A stretch of DNA of 59,407 nucleotides from Edaphovirga cremea. Its GTDB lineage: Bacteria; Pseudomonadota; Gammaproteobacteria; Enterobacterales; Enterobacteriaceae. Below are positions 44,790-53,143 of this stretch, piece after piece. Below the pieces are notes generated by a model. That model saw only the letters and a program-made list of their open reading frames with translations, searched no databases and was not told the origin of the DNA. The stretch is from the NCBI RefSeq assembly GCF_003332275.1, contig NZ_QOVA01000024.1, positions 1-59,407 on the forward strand, given 5' to 3'. Numbering within the stretch: position 1 is the first letter of the stretch; each line of letters opens with the position of its first letter. Position numbers and translations under genes: made by a program.

Positions 44790-45344
44790 TTACTGGTACT
44801 GAATGGAATAAACAACGCTGCTGGTTACCTGACCGGCAGTGGTGGCACCTTCGGCATAGTATTCCACGGCATACGGCAGGGTGGCGGTGCCTGAAGTGGT
44901 GTCATAAGCCACATACGTGGTACCGCCTATTTGACTCTGACCCTGATCACCGGCTTTGATCACCGCCTGGGAAGTGCTTGACCCGTCACGCAATTGCAGG
45001 CTTACGTTACCAGCACTGCCGCTGTTTATCAGACGCCCAGTAGTCTGATCAACTGTGCTACCCGCTTCGAAGAAAGCAGAGGCCGTGGGCAGCGTGCCTG
45101 CACAGTCGCTCAGTGCCATAACGAAGCCTGTACGACCTGCAGTCTGGGTGGCGCCTGACAGTTGGCTGGTACCGATGGTTGGCAGGGTGATTGTCGCGTC
45201 CGCACCTTGACCGTCAACATTGACGTTGCAGGTGGTTGCAGTCAGTTCACCATTGAACGTGATAGTACCGGTAGAGAAAGCCTGGGCCATACCAACAGAA
45301 CCAAATACAGTGACCAGAGATGCAACGATTGCTAACTTTTTCAT
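44790..45344 (-). CDS. Major fimbrial subunit (cluster 2)
   Basis: A 184-residue pilin with signal peptide MKKLAIVASLVTVFGSVGMA plus QA and a pilin domain: GTITFNGELTATTCNVNVDG, LPTIGTSQLSGATQTAGRTG, LSDCAGTLPTASAFFEAG, NVSLQLRDGSS and a C-terminal strand ending SSVVYSIQYQ. It is the first gene of a compact pilin-chaperone-usher-adhesin cluster. A winged-helix regulator lies upstream on the same strand, 116 bp away. No inverted-repeat switch like fimS was recognised in that gap. Confidence 0.93.
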   Translation of the reverse strand: MKKLAIVASLVTVFGSVGMAQAFSTGTITFNGELTATTCNVNVDGQGADATITLPTIGTSQLSGATQTAGRTGFVMALSDCAGTLPTASAFFEAGSTVDQTTGRLINSGSAGNVSLQLRDGSSTSQAVIKAGDQGQSQIGGTTYVAYDTTSGTATLPYAVEYYAEGATTAGQVTSSVVYSIQYQ

Positions 45345-45460
45345 ATATATTCCTACATACCTTGTATTATTAATACCATTCTAATATCCATTAAAATGGT
45401 GGTGGCTATCCATGTCATATGGATATATTGATATCTGCTCTATGATTTACAGAACAAAAA

Positions 45461-45841
45461 TTACTTTATGAATAACGACATGACTCTGCGGTTATCTACC
45501 GAGTAACCAATTCCGTGTACATTCGTTATTAAATCCCCACTGAGACCAATTGCGGAAAACTTCTTCCTCAATTCGTTAATAGCTTGCCATAGGCGCTGGT
45601 TAGATGATGACATGCCAAATTCATCCCATACGCTTTTCATAATGTAATTTTTATCTATGACTTCACTCTTACGATTTTCCAGCAAAAAAAGTAATAGTCG
45701 TGCTTGTGTTTCATTTAACGAAACAACTCTGAAAAGCATGGAACTCACGTCACTCTCATCGCTGTAATACAGGAGTTTTTTATAAGCGATGATAAAGTGA
45801 ATGTCATTATCGATCAGGAATCCATAAGATAGATCTTCCAT
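45461..45841 (-). CDS. Stand-alone winged-helix (OmpR/CadC-type) regulator
   Basis: A 126-residue protein that is essentially one trans_reg_C winged-helix domain: VVSLNETQARLLLFLLENRK, the recognition part KNYIMKSVWDEFGMSSSNQR, LWQAINELRKKFSA and the wing ITNVHGIGYSVDN. ToxR/CadC relatives have the same domain followed by a membrane segment and periplasmic sensor; both are absent here. It lies just upstream of the fimbrial cluster 2 operon on the same strand and probably regulates it, in the way short winged-helix proteins regulate other fimbriae. A truncated CadC-like gene cannot be excluded, but its frame and length look intact. Confidence 0.75.
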   Translation of the reverse strand: MEDLSYGFLIDNDIHFIIAYKKLLYYSDESDVSSMLFRVVSLNETQARLLLFLLENRKSEVIDKNYIMKSVWDEFGMSSSNQRLWQAINELRKKFSAIGLSGDLITNVHGIGYSVDNRRVMSLFIK

Positions 45842-46948
45842 AAATATCTCGGTTCATTTTTATGACTTTAAAAACCAAAATAAGACCTCCAACAATATGG
45901 GGGTATTATAGGACCATTTGCACTCATGGCAACTCATTCAAAACGATAATATTGCCTCACATCAAGAATGATAAAATAGAATAAAACATCAAAATTAAAA
46001 TGAATACTAGAATTTACGACCAATTAAAAACAAAAAAACAGTTTTTATCATTACGATTACTCTATTTTTTTTATGGGTCAAATATTTTGAATGCTGCCAA
46101 TTTTAAGGATTTTCAACCAACTTATTAAATTAACTCATATATTTCAAATACATACATTAACATTTTTATTAGGATTAATCTGCATATCAATCCAGATAGA
46201 CAGCAATGCGCATCCTGGTGGCTGTGCGAATTACCTCTACCTGGTAGATGAGATAAATACTAGAGAATCAGCAAAATATTTTTACGTTAAGCAATATTAA
46301 TTACCATTAATATAATTAAGACCGTTAGTATTCAATGAGATACACCCTATTCTTACGATAATTTTATTGAGTTCCCTTTAGTTTTTAATGAGTTGGTATG
46401 CAAATTTGAGATCCTTATGTAACAATATGATTTTAAATTAAAATTCAACTTTAACAGTAATGTGTTATCTAAAATAGCTCGCAATGAAAAGCGCTCCTTT
46501 ACATTTACGCATCACAAAGCAACAAAATATTAACGCAATATATTGTTGACCCTGCCGTCCATAATTTCTTAGATGAAAACATTGGCTTCCACGCAAAGAT
46601 TGCATGGAATTCAAACGAGAGAGGTTGCCCAATCAATCATTGTTTATATTTTCTCTTTAAAATTAATACGTTGCGATTGTTATGGCTGTATTTTTAAAAG
46701 AAATGGCGTTAATAAGTGCGTGGAAAATGCGTAGGAATAGTCTCTTATGCTAAAAAGGGAAGTTTAGGAAGGACAGTTCATAAAAGCAGTAATCAAAATC
46801 AATCTCAACATTGGGTCGTTTGATACAAAGATCTTCATGCTAGTAGAGATAATAGAACCATCAAGATAGGATGCCTCTATTTTAATACCATGCCATGCGT
46901 TAAGAACATGCTGCCCCTTCATCTGTTTATATAAATGAAACAAAAAAA
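45842..46948. other. AT-rich region of about 1.1 kb without a convincing gene
   Basis: No ORF here has both protein-like composition and a ribosome site. The longest is 69 codons (46091-46300) with a hydrophobic stretch but no Shine-Dalgarno sequence. No tRNA, repeat array or IS end was recognised. The carbonic-anhydrase terminator begins at 46949. The left end should contain the promoter for the winged-helix regulator. Confidence 0.45.
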
Positions 46949-46998
46949 CGGCGCAACCAGACCGAGTCGATAAAGAAATTTCAGTCTGGTTAGCGCCG
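46949..46998 (-). terminator. Rho-independent terminator of the carbonic anhydrase gene
   Basis: CGGCGCAACCAGAC (46949-46962) pairs with GTCTGGTTAGCGCCG (46984-46998), with one bulged base. On the minus strand it follows the cah stop by 22 bases and is followed by seven T (A42-A48 on the plus strand at 46942-46948). Confidence 0.88.
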
Positions 46999-47020
46999 AG
47001 GGGATAACTCTACTCCACCA

Positions 47021-47761
47021 CTATTCCACCACTACGCGACCATGCAGCGGTTGTGTCGGGCGGTTGTTGTCGTGATGCATCACGTCGGTGAATTTTTTCA
47101 ACTGCTCGGCAGAGAGCGTGATTGAGTGTTTCAGCACCAGCCAGCGTACCCCTTCAGAGCATGGGGGCGTGGTCAGTGAACCGCTGAAGCGGTAGTGGGC
47201 CAGATCTTTGGGCAACAACTGGTTGATATCGATCTTCTGGGTCAGAGGCTGGCTTTGATCGGCTGTGGCGGGCATCGCCTGCCACAATTTGTCAAGTTCT
47301 GGATTAGCCTTGCCTTCTTCAAACATCACAGCGACCACGGCGATTTCGCCTTGCGTGTTTTTGTGCACCAGATGCAGTTCCATTGCATAGTGCTTACCAT
47401 TAACGGTGTTTTCACTCGGCGCATGGAAGTGGAATTGTTGCAGCGTAAACTTTTCGCCATCAACTGTAATATTATCATTGGCTTCGGACGGGAAGCTGAC
47501 CTGAATGGTATGGCCGTTATTCAGAATACTGTTCGGCGCATCCTGGTAGTTGACTTCCAGCGGACTGATATGGGCTTGCAGCACGGCATGAATATCGATG
47601 GGTGACTGGTTTTGGCCTTGCTGACACAGTTTGTAGTCAGGGTTGAGTTCGCTCCAGTGCTCTGGTGATTCTTTTCCTACGTAGGACCAATGGGCGGCAA
47701 AAGCGAAGGCAGGCAGCATGCTGAAAACCAGCAATGCAGCCTTACTGACATTATGTTTCAT
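47021..47761 (-). CDS. cah: Periplasmic alpha-class carbonic anhydrase
   Basis: A 246-residue exported enzyme: signal peptide MKHNVSKAALLVFSMLPAFA plus FA, then the alpha-carbonic anhydrase fold. Zinc-binding histidines are in LQQFHFHAPSENTVNG (two) and MELHLVHKN (one). Other family marks are WSYVGKESPEHWSELNPDYK, QSPIDIHA, NNGHTIQVSF and the active-site threonine in LTTPPCSEGVRWLVL. It hydrates CO2 to bicarbonate in the periplasm. The gene stands alone with its own terminator. Nothing adjacent points to a special role. Confidence 0.95.
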   Translation of the reverse strand: MKHNVSKAALLVFSMLPAFAFAAHWSYVGKESPEHWSELNPDYKLCQQGQNQSPIDIHAVLQAHISPLEVNYQDAPNSILNNGHTIQVSFPSEANDNITVDGEKFTLQQFHFHAPSENTVNGKHYAMELHLVHKNTQGEIAVVAVMFEEGKANPELDKLWQAMPATADQSQPLTQKIDINQLLPKDLAHYRFSGSLTTPPCSEGVRWLVLKHSITLSAEQLKKFTDVMHHDNNRPTQPLHGRVVVE

Positions 47762-48027
47762 GATTATTCATCCCTTGAATGTATTACATCTTTTTTTTGC
47801 TAAATGTTTATACCCATTTAGTTAGCAGGGAAACTAACTAAGCTGAAAGAGAAAGAAAAGGAGATATTGGTAACGAAATATTTGGGCGAATAGGGGCGTT
47901 GATGGCTCGCGTCCCGCTCGGAGCCATTCTCGATCAGTAAATCCCCCCTTCTTTAGTTCAACCCGATCGCTGATCCTGCTAGTATCTACGGAACATGGAC
48001 GGTCACGTTTAAAATACAGGGAATTGT

Positions 48028-48279
48028 ATGTTTTTCTTAAAAAACACTTCTGATGAGTTCAATAAATCCCGCTCGAAATATTTAGGTGTATCAGGGGTTA
48101 TATGCGGGATTTTATTTTGTATTGAGTCTATAAGACGGTATTTTTCTGGTACTGATATTTTTGGAACCCCTACTTATCAGTCAGATATAGGATCGCTTAT
48201 TTTTTTGTTTTCAGTTGGCTTTATTACTTTCTGTATTGGCCTGCGTTTTTACAAAAAATCCACGAACAATATCAAGTAA
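48028..48279 (+). CDS. Small membrane protein, 83 aa
   Basis: AGGGAA precedes ATG 48028. The product has two predicted membrane segments, YLGVSGVICGILFCIESIRR and DIGSLIFLFSVGFITFCIGL, separated by a polar loop (YFSGTDIFGTPTYQS) and ends RFYKKSTNNIK. Positive residues flank the helices, giving an inside N- and C-terminus. I recognise no family. It lies between the divergent carbonic anhydrase and the convergent LysR gene, 41 bp from the latter's stop. Confidence 0.6.
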   Translation: MFFLKNTSDEFNKSRSKYLGVSGVICGILFCIESIRRYFSGTDIFGTPTYQSDIGSLIFLFSVGFITFCIGLRFYKKSTNNIK

Positions 48280-48320
48280 TTGGCGTTGAATGAGTTCATG
48301 CCAGCAGGTCGACTGCTCTA

Positions 48321-49247
48321 TCACTCACCCAACGCCTGACCCGCAAGCTGTTCACTCAGATAGTCAACAAACAGCTTTATTCGCCGGGGCGTCTGTTTGT
48401 TGTACGGGTAGACCGCGTAGATGTCTGCCGATGGCACCTGATACGCAGTCAAGACTTGTACCAGTTTGCCCGATTTAATCGCTTCGTGGGCGTCCCACCA
48501 GGAACGTAAAATCAGACCGTGCCCGTCCAGCGCCAGTCGCATTGCGACTTCACCGTCATTGGTCATCAGGCTTCCCTGAACTTTCTGGCTAATCTCTTTA
48601 CCGGCCTTGCTGAATCGCCAGATAGCGAAATCGGACTCGTGCTGCTGTAGAACAATGCAGTTGTGGCTTGCCAATTCTTCCACGCGCTGGGGTGTGCCGT
48701 GGCGTTGCAAGTAGGCCGGAGAGGCACACACCACGCGGAAATTGGGCGCGATGCGGCGGGCAATCAGTCGCGAATCGGGCACCTCGCCCACGCGAATATC
48801 CACATCAAAACCCGCATTGAGAAAATTCAACATCTGACTGGAGAGCTGCAAGCTGATCGCCAACTCTGGATGAAGCGCAGCAAACCGCGAAACCAATGGG
48901 GCGATATGCCGCCGCCCAAAACCAAATGAAGCATTGATATTCAGGCTGCCTCGCAGCATAGCGCTTTGGCGGCTTACCGCATCTTCCAACTCGGCCAGTT
49001 GGTTCAGAATCGGTCTGGCTCCCTCAAGATACAGCGTACCTTCTGGTGTGAGTTCAAGCCGCCGGGTGGTACGCTTGACCAACTGCACACCCAACCTTTT
49101 CTCCAACTGCGTCAATCGTTTACTGATCGCAGGCAGGCTCAGGCCCAACTCGCGGGCAACTTCCGTCAGGCTGGAAAGCGCGGCAATGCGCATGAAGAAT
49201 TGCAGGTCATCAGTAGAAGAGTTGAATTCTTTACTTTTATTCAACAT
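48321..49247 (-). CDS. LysR-type regulator, DmlR-like
   Basis: The 308-residue product has a LysR HTH (LTEVARELGLSLPAISKRLT, residues about 33-52) with the QLEKRLGVQLVKRTTRRLEL extension, and an effector domain typical of the group that includes DmlR (INASFGFGRRHIAPLVSRFA, DIRVGEVPDSRLIARRIAPN, GEVAMRLALDGHGLILRSWW). It is divergent from the tartrate/D-malate dehydrogenase gene with an 84-bp gap. In E. coli DmlR activates dmlA for growth on D-malate, and the same pair layout occurs here. Confidence 0.9.
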   Translation of the reverse strand: MLNKSKEFNSSTDDLQFFMRIAALSSLTEVARELGLSLPAISKRLTQLEKRLGVQLVKRTTRRLELTPEGTLYLEGARPILNQLAELEDAVSRQSAMLRGSLNINASFGFGRRHIAPLVSRFAALHPELAISLQLSSQMLNFLNAGFDVDIRVGEVPDSRLIARRIAPNFRVVCASPAYLQRHGTPQRVEELASHNCIVLQQHESDFAIWRFSKAGKEISQKVQGSLMTNDGEVAMRLALDGHGLILRSWWDAHEAIKSGKLVQVLTAYQVPSADIYAVYPYNKQTPRRIKLFVDYLSEQLAGQALGE

Positions 49248-49331
49248 TAGATTGAATTCCAGGCTAATTATTTAAACATAATGCAGGAATACACTTGCGG
49301 TGAAAAGTAAATTTCCAGGAGGAACCTCACG

Positions 49332-50411
49332 ATGGTCGTTGCAAAGTACAAGATTGCCGTTATCCCCGGTGACGGTATTGGTAAGGAAGTGATGCCGGAA
49401 GGCGTGAAAGTGATGAACGCCGCCGCCAATAAATTTGGGATTGAATTTGAATGGACCTGGTTCGATTTTGCCAGCGCTGAATATTACCAACAGCATGGAA
49501 AAATGCTGCCCGACGACTGGTTTGACACACTGAAATCCTTTGATGCGATTTACTTTGGTGCGGTGGGTTGGCCGGACGTGGTTCCCGACCACGTCTCGCT
49601 GTGGGGATCGTTGTTGCAGTTCCGCCGCCAGTTCGATCAGTACGTGAATCTGCGCCCGGTCCGGTTGCTGGCCGGGGTAAAAGCACCGCTCGCAGACAGA
49701 AAGCCCGGTGATATCGATTTCTACGTGGTGCGTGAAAATACTGAGGGTGAATACTCGAGCGTAGGCGGAACCATGTTCCCCGGCACCGAACGCGAGATCG
49801 TTATTCAGGAAACCGTGATGACGCGAACCGGTGTCGATCGTATTCTCAAATTTGCCTATGAGTTGGCCCAGAAACGGCCAAAGAAACACTTAACTTCCGC
49901 CACCAAATCCAACGGTATCGCGATCACTATGCCGTGGTGGGACAGCCGCGTAGCGGCGATGAGTGAACAGTACCCTACCGTTAAAGTCGATAAATATCAT
50001 ATCGATATTTTAAGCGCCCACTTTGTACTGCATCCCGATCGTTTTGACGTGGTCGTCGCCAGCAACCTGTTCGGCGACATTTTGTCGGATTTGGGTCCAG
50101 CATGTACTGGCACCATTGGCATTGCGCCTTCCGCCAATATCAACCCGGAACGCACCTTTCCCAGCCTGTTCGAACCAGTACACGGCTCTGCGCCGGATAT
50201 CGCCGGGAAGAATATCGCCAATCCGGTTGGCCAGATCTGGTGCGGAGCCATGATGCTCGAACACCTCGGCCATGCCGACGCTGCTGAAACAGTGGTTAAG
50301 GCGATTGAACATGTACTGGCCGCGAAAACGGATAAATCCATGTTAACGCCAGATATGGGCGGAGACGGCAACACCCAGAGTCTGGGTACGGCCATTGCTG
50401 CCGCGCTTTGA
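49332..50411 (+). CDS. Tartrate/D-malate dehydrogenase (decarboxylating)
   Basis: A 359-residue NAD-dependent beta-hydroxyacid dehydrogenase of the isocitrate/isopropylmalate family, DmlA/TtuC type. Motifs: IAVIPGDGIGKEVMPEGVKV, DAIYFGAVGWPDVVPDHVSL, YVVRENTEGEYSSVGGTM with substrate-binding Arg, the Lys of TSATKSNGI, SNLFGDILSDLGPA with the metal-binding aspartates and EPVHGSAPDIAGKNIANP. It oxidises and decarboxylates D-malate (to pyruvate) or tartrate. It is divergent from a DmlR-like regulator, and a hairpin terminator follows. Preferred substrate cannot be fixed by eye. Confidence 0.92.
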   Translation: MVVAKYKIAVIPGDGIGKEVMPEGVKVMNAAANKFGIEFEWTWFDFASAEYYQQHGKMLPDDWFDTLKSFDAIYFGAVGWPDVVPDHVSLWGSLLQFRRQFDQYVNLRPVRLLAGVKAPLADRKPGDIDFYVVRENTEGEYSSVGGTMFPGTEREIVIQETVMTRTGVDRILKFAYELAQKRPKKHLTSATKSNGIAITMPWWDSRVAAMSEQYPTVKVDKYHIDILSAHFVLHPDRFDVVVASNLFGDILSDLGPACTGTIGIAPSANINPERTFPSLFEPVHGSAPDIAGKNIANPVGQIWCGAMMLEHLGHADAAETVVKAIEHVLAAKTDKSMLTPDMGGDGNTQSLGTAIAAAL

Positions 50412-50417
50412 ACATAT

Positions 50418-50441
50418 AGGGCTGGCTTGAGGGCCAGCCCT
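50418..50441 (+). terminator. Rho-independent terminator after the dehydrogenase gene
   Basis: AGGGCTGGC (50418-50426) pairs with GCCAGCCCT (50433-50441) with a 6-base loop, starting 6 bp after the stop codon. The following bases are GCTTTGC, a weak T tract. Confidence 0.75.
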
Positions 50442-50505
50442 GCTTTGCAACCCTATTCCAGCTTGAGCCGAAAGTTCGGGTGGTGAAAGAGGTCAGCGGA
50501 AAACG

Positions 50506-52311
50506 TTAAAAGCAGCTCGCCCCCTCTTCAGCACCAGAAACTTTCTCTCTAAGCGCTGAGAATAATTCCCTGCCCATTCCCGCATGAGACGAGGATAAAT
50601 CGGGCTTTGACGCTTCACGCTGCATCAGTTGCTTCTCATCAACCAACAACTCAAGTTTACCGGTGATACCGTCTACCCGGATCATGTCCCCATCCTGCAC
50701 TTTCGCCAATAATCCTCCGACGTAGGCTTCCGGGGTGACATGAATGGCAGCAGGAACCTTGCCCGAAGCGCCGGATAAACGACCATCGGTTACCAAAGCA
50801 ACCTGATATCCACGATCCATCAACACGCCTAACGGTGGCATCAGTTTATGCAATTCCGGCATACCAATCGCTTTCGGTCCCTGGAAACGAACAACGACCA
50901 CGCAGTCACGATCCAGCTTCCCGCTATCAAAAGCGGCATCAATATCGTACTGGCTTTCAAAAACCACCGCCGGAGCCGTAATCACCTGATGTTTTTCGGG
51001 GACTGCCGACGTTTTCATCACCGCCCTGCCAAGGTTACCGGACAATACTTTCGTCCCCCCGTGCTTGATAAAAGGTGTTTCCAGCGTGGAAATAACGTCA
51101 GCATCCAGAGATACGTGAGGGCCATCGCGATAGGCAAGTTTGCCCTCGTCAAGGAAAGGTTCCTGAGTGTAACGATGAAGGCCAAAACCGGCGACAGTAT
51201 GCACATCCTCATGTAACAGACCGCCTTTCAATAACTCGCGGATCAGGAGAGAAACCCCACCGGCTGCCTGAAAATAATTGATGTCGCCCGGACCATTGGG
51301 ATAAATTCGCGTTAATAAAGGCACCGCGCCAGACAACTCGGATAAATCATCCCAGTTAATGTGAATACCCGCAGCCTTGGCCATCGCCACCAAATGCATT
51401 GTATGATTGGTTGACCCTCCCGTTGCCAATAACGCCACCATACCGTTTACAATCACTTTTTCGTCAACCAGACGACCAACAGGCAAATAGTCACCTGAAG
51501 ATTCGGTCATGCGGGTAACCTGGCGGGCTGCTGCGTCGGTAAGTTCATCGCGCAAAGTCACATCTGGATAGACAAAAGAAGCGCCGGGTAAATGCAGACC
51601 CATTACCTCCATGATCATCTGGTTGGAGTTGGCTGTGCCATAAAAAGTACAGGTACCCGCAGAATGGTAGGAATCAGCCTCAGACTGCAAGAGAGCGTCC
51701 CGACCCACCTTACCCTCGGCATACAGTTGGCGGATCCGCACTTTTTCTTTATTGGATGCCCCCGAGCGCATGGGGCCAGCAGGGACGAACACGGTGGGTA
51801 AATGACCAAACATCATGGCGGCAATAAATAATCCCGGCACGATTTTATCGCAAACACCGAGGAATAGCGCACCGTCAAACATATTATGGGACAGACCAAT
51901 GGCGGCTGACATCGCGATCAAATCCCTGCTGAGCAAAGACAGCTCCATACCGTCCTGACCTTGCGTTACGCCATCACACATTGCAGGTACCCCGCCAGCG
52001 ACCTGGCCAATAGCGCCAACGGCATGCAGTGCTTTTTTCAAACGTTCAGGATAGTGTTCATAGGGCTGATGGGCAGAAAGCATATCGTTATAGGAAGTAA
52101 TAATACCGATATTACTTTTCAGCATATTTTTCAGGGAATTTTTGTCTTCCGTAGAACAGGCAGCAAAACCATGGGCGAGGTTTCCACATGAAAGATGAGA
52201 GCGATAAACCGTTTTACTTTTAGCCATTTCAATTTTAGCCAAATAGCGAGTGCGGCTAAGCATCGAACGCAAGATAATTTTCTGGGTAACTCTCTCAACG
52301 ATAGGATTCAT
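50506..52311 (-). CDS. edd: Phosphogluconate dehydratase
   Basis: The 601-residue enzyme dehydrates 6-phosphogluconate to KDPG in the Entner-Doudoroff pathway. It belongs to the IlvD/Edd family and shows the iron-sulfur cysteines in [25 protein letters not shown] and [15 protein letters not shown], plus [20 protein letters not shown] near the C-terminus. It lies 53 bp downstream of gntK on the same strand, so the two are probably co-transcribed from the GntR-controlled promoter region at 52950. The partner aldolase gene eda is not adjacent, unlike the edd-eda operon in E. coli. Confidence 0.96.
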   Translation of the reverse strand: MNPIVERVTQKIILRSMLSRTRYLAKIEMAKSKTVYRSHLSCGNLAHGFAACSTEDKNSLKNMLKSNIGIITSYNDMLSAHQPYEHYPERLKKALHAVGAIGQVAGGVPAMCDGVTQGQDGMELSLLSRDLIAMSAAIGLSHNMFDGALFLGVCDKIVPGLFIAAMMFGHLPTVFVPAGPMRSGASNKEKVRIRQLYAEGKVGRDALLQSEADSYHSAGTCTFYGTANSNQMIMEVMGLHLPGASFVYPDVTLRDELTDAAARQVTRMTESSGDYLPVGRLVDEKVIVNGMVALLATGGSTNHTMHLVAMAKAAGIHINWDDLSELSGAVPLLTRIYPNGPGDINYFQAAGGVSLLIRELLKGGLLHEDVHTVAGFGLHRYTQEPFLDEGKLAYRDGPHVSLDADVISTLETPFIKHGGTKVLSGNLGRAVMKTSAVPEKHQVITAPAVVFESQYDIDAAFDSGKLDRDCVVVVRFQGPKAIGMPELHKLMPPLGVLMDRGYQVALVTDGRLSGASGKVPAAIHVTPEAYVGGLLAKVQDGDMIRVDGITGKLELLVDEKQLMQREASKPDLSSSHAGMGRELFSALREKVSGAEEGASCF

Positions 52312-52364
52312 GCCCTGTCCCTATTTGTAGGAATATAATAAAATTAATCAGTTATTTATTATGA

Positions 52365-52892
52365 TTATTTACGGGATTTGATCCCTATTTTCCGTAGTGT
52401 TTCAACGCCCCGAGATACAACCTCATCAAAGCTGCCGTCAATAGCGATACTCACAACGTCCAATTCATCTGCGCCCGGTTCTTCCAATGCCTCAAACTGA
52501 CTCTTTAATAGCGCGGTTGGCATAAAGTGGCCCGCACGCGCTTTTAAGCGCTCTGCAATTATGTCAAAGCTTCCTTTCATATAGAGAAAAATCATATTTG
52601 GATTGTCTTGACGTAAACGATCGCGGTAACGACGTTTAAGCGCGGAACAAACAATAATACCGACTTCATTTTTATGGCTTAAGCTATATGCCACATCGTT
52701 AAGACGTTCTAACCAGGGTGCACGATCGTCGTCATTTAACGGAGAGCCCGCAGCCATCTTCTGAATATTGGCGCGTGGATGTAAATCATCACCATCGATA
52801 AATTTAGCGCCAAACTCTCTGGCAATAGCGGCACCTACGCTTGACTTGCCACATCCAGAGACACCCATAAGCACTACGCTTTGTCCTGTCAT
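52365..52892 (-). CDS. gntK: Gluconokinase
   Basis: The 175-residue kinase phosphorylates gluconate to 6-phosphogluconate. It has the P-loop MGVSGCGKSSVGAAIA near the N-terminus, then FIDGDDLHPRANIQKMAAGS PL-type substrate residues, DDDRAPWLERLND, CSALKRRYRDRLR and LKARAGHFMPTALLKSQFEA. These match GntK and IdnK-type kinases, with neighbouring gntT and edd favouring gntK. ATG 52892 is chosen because the family begins there; an open stretch to 53003 would add 37 residues and cover the GntR operators. It is divergent from gntT. Confidence 0.95.
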   Translation of the reverse strand: MTGQSVVLMGVSGCGKSSVGAAIAREFGAKFIDGDDLHPRANIQKMAAGSPLNDDDRAPWLERLNDVAYSLSHKNEVGIIVCSALKRRYRDRLRQDNPNMIFLYMKGSFDIIAERLKARAGHFMPTALLKSQFEALEEPGADELDVVSIAIDGSFDEVVSRGVETLRKIGIKSRK

Positions 52893-52951
52893 AAGTTTGA
52901 TCTCTATCTCAAAATGAATATTTATGCCGTTTCGTGGTTCCATACTACTGC

Positions 52952-52981
52952 ATGTTACCGGTATCATGATACCGGTAACAT
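52952..52981. promoter_or_regulatory. Two overlapping GntR operators
   Basis: ATGTTACCGGTATCAT (52952-52967) and ATGATACCGGTAACAT (52966-52981) each match the GntR operator ATGTTA-N4-TAACAT with one changed base. They overlap by two bases and together form one larger palindrome centred at 52966/52967. They lie 60 bp before gntK and 163 bp before gntT, so GntR can control both directions. Gluconate would release the repressor. Confidence 0.85.
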
Positions 52982-53143
52982 AGACAAATGAGACCAAAGT
53001 CACAAATTTATACGAATGTAAAAAAAACGACTAATCACCTAAAAATGCTGCGAACATGATGACATTGTCTGTGAAAAATCTATTTGCACGCAGCCTGCAA
53101 TTATCTGATTACGTTAATATCCTATCCATACCGGAGAATTATT

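Noticed and set aside
43990-45460. A second invertible switch near fimbrial cluster 2
   Set aside because: No inverted-repeat pair like that at fimS was found in the gaps of this cluster and no recombinase gene is nearby.
46091-46300. 69-codon frame in the AT-rich region
   Set aside because: No Shine-Dalgarno sequence and no recognisable pattern; could be a chance frame in AT-rich DNA.
52893-53003. N-terminal extension of gluconokinase
   Set aside because: The extra 37 residues would be encoded across the GntR operators and do not resemble gluconokinases, which start at MTGQSVVLMG-like sequence.
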